Of a stretch of DNA of 27,328 bases, positions 22,313-27,328 are shown piece by piece. Numbering within the stretch: position 1 is the first letter of the stretch; each line of letters starts with the position of its first letter. The notes under the pieces are model-generated. The model was given only the letters and a program-made list of their open reading frames with translations, made no database searches and was not told the origin of the DNA. The stretch comes from Oscillibacter sp. UBA6647 (GTDB taxonomy: Bacteria; Bacillota; Clostridia; Oscillospirales; Oscillospiraceae), in NCBI GenBank assembly GCA_002455655.1, contig DKLF01000057.1, positions 1-27,328 of the forward strand. The letters are read 5' to 3'. The position numbers and the translations under genes are program-made.

Positions 22313-23698
22313 TTACTGTTCATCCTTTTTGGGCCAGTATTTTTCAATCAGCTCCGGCTTGATACGCTTCAACTCGCCCTTGGGCAGGATGCTCAAAAGC
22401 TCCCAGCCCAGGTCCAGCGTCTCCTCAATGGAGCGGTTTTCGTCATAGCCCTGATTTACATACCGCCGCTCAAACTCGTCCGCAAACTTTGCATACAACA
22501 AATCCGTGGGCGTCAGGGCGGCCTCACCCAAAATGCTCATCAGCTCCTTGTTATCCTTGCCGGTGGAATACGCAGCAAAAAGCTGGTTCATAGTGCTGGC
22601 GTGATCCTCACGGGTCTTCCCCTCACCGATGCCCTTGTCCTTTAAACGGGACAGAGAGGGCAGCACGTCCACGGGGGGGTGGATATTCTTGCGGTACAGC
22701 TCGCGGGCCAGAATGATCTGTCCCTCGGTGATATATCCGGTCAGATCCGGGATGGGGTGGGTCTTGTCGTCTTCGGGCATGGTCAGAATGGGAATCAGCG
22801 TGATGGAGCCCTTCTTCCCAAGCTGGCGGCCTGCCCGCTCGTACATGGTGGCAAGGTCGGTATACAGATAGCCAGGGAAACCCCGACGGCCGGGAACCTC
22901 TTTCTTTGCGGCGGAAACTTCGCGCAGCGCCTCGGCATAGTTGGTGATGTCCGTCAGAATAACCAGCACATGCATATCCTTTTCAAAAGCCAGATACTCC
23001 GCGGCGGTCAGGGCCATACGGGGCGTTGAAATGCGCTCTACGGCGGGGTCGTTTGCAAGGTTTGAAAACAGCACGGTCCGGTCGATGGCACCGGTGCGCT
23101 TAAACTCGCTGACAAAGAACTCCGACTCCTCGAAGGTGATGCCGATGGCGGCAAACACCACCGCGAAGTTGGAAGCCTCATCGCCCCGCACTCTGGCCTG
23201 ACGGGCAATCTGCGCCGCCAGATTCGCGTGGGGCAGACCGGAACCGGAGAAAATGGGCAGCTTCTGCCCACGGACCAGTGTGTTCAGTCCGTCGATGGTA
23301 GATACGCCGGTCTGAATAAATTCGTTGGGGTAGTCCCGGGCAGCCGGGTTCATGGGCAGGCCGTTGATGTCCTTGTACTCCTCTGCCAGAATGGCGGGGC
23401 CGCCGTCGATGGGCTCACCCATGCCGTTGAACACGCGGCCCAGCATATCTGCGGAAACGCCCAGACGCAGCGGGTGGCCCAGAAAACGGACCTTGGACTG
23501 CGCCAGATTGATGCCCGCGGCAGAGTCGAAAAGCTGAACCACGGCGGTATCGCCGTTGACTTCCAGCACCTTGCCCTGACGGACAGAGCCGTTTTGCAGC
23601 TCCACCTCCACCAGCTCGTCATAGGTGACGCCCTCAACCTGCCGAACCATCATCAGGGGGCTGACAATTTGTTCTACGGTGCGGTATTCCTTAATCAT
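22313..23698 (-). CDS. atpB: V-type ATP synthase subunit B
   Basis: Non-catalytic nucleotide-binding subunit of the V1 hexamer, 461 residues. It carries GRVFNGMGEPIDGG and the degenerate P-loop region SGSGLPHANL (151-160), which is typical of B and differs from the true Walker A of subunit A. ILTDITNYAEALREVSA, GRRGFPGYLYTDLATMYERAG and TMPEDDKTHPIPDLTGYITEGQ are also present. The ATG shares one base with the subunit A stop (TGATG), so the two are translationally coupled and made in equal amounts. The sequence is intact. Confidence 0.98.
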   Translation of the reverse strand: MIKEYRTVEQIVSPLMMVRQVEGVTYDELVEVELQNGSVRQGKVLEVNGDTAVVQLFDSAAGINLAQSKVRFLGHPLRLGVSADMLGRVFNGMGEPIDGGPAILAEEYKDINGLPMNPAARDYPNEFIQTGVSTIDGLNTLVRGQKLPIFSGSGLPHANLAAQIARQARVRGDEASNFAVVFAAIGITFEESEFFVSEFKRTGAIDRTVLFSNLANDPAVERISTPRMALTAAEYLAFEKDMHVLVILTDITNYAEALREVSAAKKEVPGRRGFPGYLYTDLATMYERAGRQLGKKGSITLIPILTMPEDDKTHPIPDLTGYITEGQIILARELYRKNIHPPVDVLPSLSRLKDKGIGEGKTREDHASTMNQLFAAYSTGKDNKELMSILGEAALTPTDLLYAKFADEFERRYVNQGYDENRSIEETLDLGWELLSILPKGELKRIKPELIEKYWPKKDEQ

Positions 23699-25467
23699 CA
23701 GTCCTCACCTCCCTGCGCGGCAATCGCCGCGATCTCCTGTGACATGGCCTCTTCCATGGCGGCGTACGCCGCCTCGTATTCCTCCGCAGGCACGCTTTTG
23801 GCGCGTCCGATAGATTCCCGAGACGGGATAGAAAACAAATCTGCCGCGTCCGCGCCCCCCGCGATTGCCTCCCGACAGAGCTGATCGTACCGCAAAATAA
23901 TTAACAAAAGCTTCTTCTGCCGGTCGTAGCTGGAATAGCCGTCGATGTCCGTAAAGGCATTCTGCTGCAAGAAGTCCTCCCGGATCATACGGGCCGTCTC
24001 CAGCGTCAACTGGTCGTTGGCAGACAGCGCGTCCTTACCCACCAACTGGACGATTTCGTTCAGGCTGGCCTCGTTTTGCAGAATGCTCATGGCCTGACTC
24101 CGGTCCTTCATAAAGCCCTCGCCCAAGTTCTCGTCAAACCAGGGTCTCAGGGAATCCAGATACAGCGAGTAGGAGTTCAGCCAGTTGATGGCCGGAAAAT
24201 GACGCTTGTAGGCCAGAGACGAATCCAGCGCCCAGAAGACCTTCACAATCCGCATGGTGGCCTGGGACACCGGCTCGGACAGGTCGCCGCCCGGAGGCGA
24301 CACCGCGCCCACGGCGGTAAGACTGCCCCGGCGCTCGCCGGAGCCAATGCACTCCACGCTGCCTGCCCGCTCGTAGAACTGGGCCAGACGGGAACTCAAA
24401 TATGCGGGATAGCCCTCTTCACCGGGCATCTCCTCCAGACGGCCGGACATTTCGCGCAGCGCCTCGGCCCAGCGGGAGGTGGAGTCGGCAATAACCGCCA
24501 CGTCGTAGCCCATGTCGCGGAAATACTCCGCGATGGTGATGCCGGTGTAAACCGACGCCTCACGGGCCGCCACAGGCATATCGGAGGTGTTTGCGATCAG
24601 CACCGTGCGCTTCATCAGGGACTCGCCGGTACGGGGGTCGTTCAACTCGGGAAATTCCCGCAGCACGTCGGTCATTTCGTTGCCCCGCTCACCGCAGCCA
24701 ATGTAAACCACGATGTCCACGTCGGACCATTTGGCCAACTGGTGCTGAACCACCGTTTTGCCGGAACCGAAGGGGCCCGGTACGGCGGCGGTGCCGCCCT
24801 TGGCGATGGGAAACAGGGTATCAATGACCCGTTGGCCGGAGCTGAGAGGCCGGGTGGGGGGATACTTGTGCCGATAAGGACGGCCCACGCGGACGGGCCA
24901 CTTCTGGGCCATGGCCAGTTCCACCGTCTTGCCGTCCTCCGTCTCAATCACCGCCACCGTCTCCAAAACGGTGAAGGAGCCGCTTTCAATCTTCTTCACC
25001 GTACCGCTGACGTTCGGCGGCACCATGATTTTGTGCAGCACAACCGGCGTCTCAGGAACGGTACCCAGAATATCGCCGCCAATTACTCTATCGCCAACAT
25101 TTGCAACAGGTGTAAAGTCCCATTTCTTGTCATGGTCCAGTGCAGGAACCTCGATGCCACGGGTGATGTTGGAGCCTACCTTTTCCACGATCTTCTCCAA
25201 TGGGCGCTGGATGCCGTCGTAAATGCCTTCAATCATGCCCGGCCCCAGTTCCACGCTCATGGGCGCGCCGGTGGTCACCACCTCCGCGCCGGGGCCTAAG
25301 CCGGAGGTCTCTTCATAGACCTGAATGGACGCAGAATCGCCCGTCATGGTCAAAATTTCGCCGATCAGCCGCTGGGGGCCCACACGCACCACGTCGGACA
25401 TATTGGCGTCCGACAGGCCCGTGGCCACCACCAGCGGTCCGGATACTTTTACAACTTTACCGCTCAA
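23698..25467 (-). CDS. atpA: V-type ATP synthase catalytic subunit A
   Basis: Catalytic subunit that makes or hydrolyses ATP as H+ or Na+ crosses the membrane sector. The 589 residues match the family. Walker A GPFGSGKT (231-238) is followed by GCGERGNEM with the catalytic glutamate E260. ADSTSRWAEALREMSGRLEEMPGEEGYPAYL is characteristic of A. The non-homologous bulge domain (about 110-190) includes DHDKKWDFTP. The start is a TTG at 25467 (MSGKVVKVSG) with AGAAGG eight bases upstream; no ATG fits. It lies 81 bases after subunit F, the largest gap in this operon. The ion used cannot be read from this subunit. Confidence 0.98.
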   Translation of the reverse strand: MSGKVVKVSGPLVVATGLSDANMSDVVRVGPQRLIGEILTMTGDSASIQVYEETSGLGPGAEVVTTGAPMSVELGPGMIEGIYDGIQRPLEKIVEKVGSNITRGIEVPALDHDKKWDFTPVANVGDRVIGGDILGTVPETPVVLHKIMVPPNVSGTVKKIESGSFTVLETVAVIETEDGKTVELAMAQKWPVRVGRPYRHKYPPTRPLSSGQRVIDTLFPIAKGGTAAVPGPFGSGKTVVQHQLAKWSDVDIVVYIGCGERGNEMTDVLREFPELNDPRTGESLMKRTVLIANTSDMPVAAREASVYTGITIAEYFRDMGYDVAVIADSTSRWAEALREMSGRLEEMPGEEGYPAYLSSRLAQFYERAGSVECIGSGERRGSLTAVGAVSPPGGDLSEPVSQATMRIVKVFWALDSSLAYKRHFPAINWLNSYSLYLDSLRPWFDENLGEGFMKDRSQAMSILQNEASLNEIVQLVGKDALSANDQLTLETARMIREDFLQQNAFTDIDGYSSYDRQKKLLLIILRYDQLCREAIAGGADAADLFSIPSRESIGRAKSVPAEEYEAAYAAMEEAMSQEIAAIAAQGGED

Positions 25468-25548
25468 ACAGACAACCTTCTTTCAGGATAAATTCGCTCT
25501 CTGGACGGGAGGCGCGTTCATGGCAAGAGCGCAGTCTCCTTCCCCGCG

Positions 25549-25866
25549 TCACAGGATATCGGCGCCGACCGCCCTTTCAATCGAGTTCTGGATGTTGCGC
25601 CTGCCGATGCCAAGGATTCCGCCCCGTCCGGGAATCAAGATGACGGCGGGGCGCAGCTCGTCCTTATATCGGTCCAGCACATCCGGCAGCTTCGCCGCCA
25701 ACTGTTCCGTCAGATAGATTACCGCGCAGTCGGTTTTTGCCAGCTCGTGAATCTTTTTGCGGGCCTCCTCCGGCACGGAGATGGGATAGGTGTCCAGCCC
25801 CAAAGCCCGAAAGCCCATGACGGATTCCCAGTCCCCCACCACCGCGATGCGATAGGTCGTTGCCAT
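25549..25866 (-). CDS. atpF: V-type ATP synthase subunit F
   Basis: Small stalk subunit that associates with subunit D and regulates rotation. It has 105 residues, the usual length. MATTYRIAVVGDWESVMGFRALG is the family start, with CAVIYLTEQLAAKL and PAVILIPGRGG typical of its flavodoxin-like fold. The ATG follows AAGGAG. It lies 13 bases after subunit C. Confidence 0.95.
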   Translation of the reverse strand: MATTYRIAVVGDWESVMGFRALGLDTYPISVPEEARKKIHELAKTDCAVIYLTEQLAAKLPDVLDRYKDELRPAVILIPGRGGILGIGRRNIQNSIERAVGADIL

Positions 25867-25879
25867 TTTTTCACACTCC

Positions 25880-26875
25880 TTACGTCCGCAGCCGCGCCCG
25901 GATAATCTCCGGGTCCAGCCCCGCGGCCCGGCCCATCAAAAGAATCCGGAGATTTGTATACTCCGTCTCCCGCGCGGCCAGATAGCCAATCAGCGGCGCT
26001 TCCCCGAACGCCACCATCTGTGCGCCGGAGAGATACCCGGACACCGCGTCGTCGCACAGCTTTTCAAACTTTGTCAGTCCTCCGCCCTTCAGTGCGTCGA
26101 AGCCAGCCTTTGCAGCGGTCTCCAGCTCGGTGCCCGCGTACAGAGCCTCAAGGCTGTCTCCACAGTCGCACGCAACCTCCAGCACCTCGCTCTCGTCCAC
26201 GCTTCCGCCGGAAAAGAGCACGCCCTCCAAAAAGGCCTCTGTCTTGCCCATGCGGATAGTCCGGACCAGTGCGCGGAGGTTCGCCGCATCAATAGAGATA
26301 CGGACATAGCCCTGAAGAAATTCGCTTCCGGTTTCCTTCGCTGTCTCCAGCTCATCCCGATATCTCCAGCGGTCCAGCACCATGTCCCCCAGTTGGGGAT
26401 CGCGGGTGGTGTCCAAAACCGCCTTCCCTTCGGCGATAGCAAGGGCCAGCAGGGGCGGAAGCTGATTGCCCTCGCCGCCGGTAATTGCTTCCTTTAACTC
26501 TGCCGCCGGAACCCGGCCCAGATCCGTCAGCATATGGTCCGGGTTCATGTCCAGCGCCTGCGCCTTTAAAATGGCCTTGGCGTTGTGGTAATCGTATTTC
26601 AGCTTGAAGATATCCAGATATCTCCTGTCCGGAGCACTGTCGCCCAAGTCCCGTAAAGTCTCTTCCCTTGCAGCGGTAATTGCCGCGTCCATAGCCTCCG
26701 GACTTTCAAGGCTCATGTCGGGATACCCGTTTTCCTGTAGGAGCTTTACCACTTCTTCGTCGCTGCGGGCGGAGAGGATCTGCTCCATTCTCTCGCCCGT
26801 CAGCAACCCCGTTTCCATGGCGCGGATGCGGGCGGATATCACCAGATAATCGGTGTCCTTGATTTTATTTGACAA
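25880..26875 (-). CDS. atpC: V-type ATP synthase subunit C
   Basis: Peripheral connector of the AC39 family that caps the membrane rotor ring and joins it to the central stalk. It has 331 residues. KIKDTDYLVISARIRAMETGLL is the conserved start, with LKYDYHNAKAILKA and YVRISIDAANLRALVRTIRMGK typical of the three repeated units, and LIGYLAARETEYTNLRILLMGRAAGL near the end. The start is a TTG at 26875 with GGGAGG seven bases upstream. It lies 27 bases after subunit E. Confidence 0.95.
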   Translation of the reverse strand: MSNKIKDTDYLVISARIRAMETGLLTGERMEQILSARSDEEVVKLLQENGYPDMSLESPEAMDAAITAAREETLRDLGDSAPDRRYLDIFKLKYDYHNAKAILKAQALDMNPDHMLTDLGRVPAAELKEAITGGEGNQLPPLLALAIAEGKAVLDTTRDPQLGDMVLDRWRYRDELETAKETGSEFLQGYVRISIDAANLRALVRTIRMGKTEAFLEGVLFSGGSVDESEVLEVACDCGDSLEALYAGTELETAAKAGFDALKGGGLTKFEKLCDDAVSGYLSGAQMVAFGEAPLIGYLAARETEYTNLRILLMGRAAGLDPEIIRARLRT

Positions 26876-26902
26876 GGCGCTTCCTCCCTGCTCGTTGATT
26901 CG

Positions 26903-27328
26903 TTACCCTTCCGGGAACAGCACTGCGGCGACCTCACCGGCCATCTCGCCCTTTTTCAGGCGCACCAGCGTGTCAAAGGTGCAGTTGACCTCCACACTGC
27001 CATCCACCAGAATGAAGCCGCCCTTCAGCGGTCTTGTTTCTTCGGAGAGGGTCAGCTTTCCGTTCAGCCGCCGATTGGCTTCGTCCACGGCGGCTCGGCC
27101 GATTTTTTCCCGGTCTGCGGGAGAAAACACAGCTTCTCCCCCGCCCTGACCGGCGGCCCGGACCAGCAGGTCCGCAGCCACGGCAATGTACCGATCCTCC
27201 GGCAAATCCCGAAGGGTCTTCAGCGCCAGTTCAAAAGCGGCCTCCACCTGAGATTGCCGCGCGGCCAGCAGGTCCTTCCGGGCCTCCATCTGCGCAACGC
27301 TCACCAGACGTTCCTCCCGCTCCGCAGC
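26903..27328 (-). CDS. atpE: V-type ATP synthase subunit E, C-terminal part (start outside the window)
   Basis: Peripheral stalk subunit that holds the A3B3 head still. The frame ends at 26903 and is open to the window edge without a stop. The visible peptide begins AAEREERLVSVAQMEARKDLLAARQ, and the helical alanine-rich N-terminus typical of subunit E is missing. An in-frame GTG at 27304 is therefore not the true start. About 142 residues are seen of a usual 190-200, ending GGFILVDGSVEVNCTFDTL and AAVLFPEG. Subunits I and K, expected upstream in this operon order, lie outside the window. Confidence 0.93.
   Translation of the reverse strand, partial: AAEREERLVSVAQMEARKDLLAARQSQVEAAFELALKTLRDLPEDRYIAVAADLLVRAAGQGGGEAVFSPADREKIGRAAVDEANRRLNGKLTLSEETRPLKGGFILVDGSVEVNCTFDTLVRLKKGEMAGEVAAVLFPEG

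Noticed and set aside
24076..25299. A 407-codon plus-strand frame opposite V-ATPase subunit A
   Set aside because: It is a shadow of a strongly conserved catalytic subunit, with no start signal and low-complexity composition.

Overview
The window looks like chromosomal DNA of a moderately GC-rich Gram-positive anaerobe of the Clostridia. The most likely home is the Oscillospiraceae/Oscillospirales (Flavonifractor, Oscillibacter or Intestinimonas-like gut bacteria). This is judged from the gene content: a V-type ATP synthase operon, AsnA-type asparagine synthetase, a Sua5-CoaE fusion, SLH-domain envelope proteins, an M18 aminopeptidase, strong AGGAGG ribosome binding sites and several TTG starts. 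It is an inference from content, not from a marker gene. No rRNA, tRNA, CRISPR array, insertion sequence or phage gene was recognised.

Layout. (1) 1-341, minus: the 5' part of trpS, divergent from gltX-asnA (571-3135, plus), which ends at a strong terminator. (2) 3262-8894, plus: an accessory module of OmpR-family response regulator, one-TM histidine kinase, ABC ATPase and an 885-residue FtsX-type permease. It has its own promoter, a candidate inverted-repeat operator before the transporter genes and a terminator at each end. This resembles peptide-antibiotic sensing and detoxification modules. A roughly 500-base leader region in front of it holds no recognised gene. (3) 9049-19135, minus: eight closely packed genes running ddl, murF, an ABC-F ATPase, a DUF218 membrane protein, a flavodoxin, prfA, a Sua5-CoaE fusion and an M18 aminopeptidase. 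Gaps are 0-59 bases, so this is probably one long operon joining cell-wall precursor synthesis, translation and cofactor metabolism. (4) 19210-20199, minus: a secreted Ig/cadherin-like plus SLH-like protein. (5) 20375-27328, minus: the distal part of a V-type ATP synthase operon (E, C, F, A, B, D), followed 14 bases later by a gene for a secreted three-SLH protein that is broken by three single-base homopolymer frameshifts.

The most unusual items are the Sua5-CoaE fusion with its divergent kinase half, the triple-frameshifted SLH gene attached to the V-ATPase operon, and the sensor/transporter module with a kinase lacking any visible extracellular sensor domain. I did not find a convincing wholly new system. 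The candidates are unusual arrangements of known families. All motif and promoter calls were made by eye, and no database search was possible.
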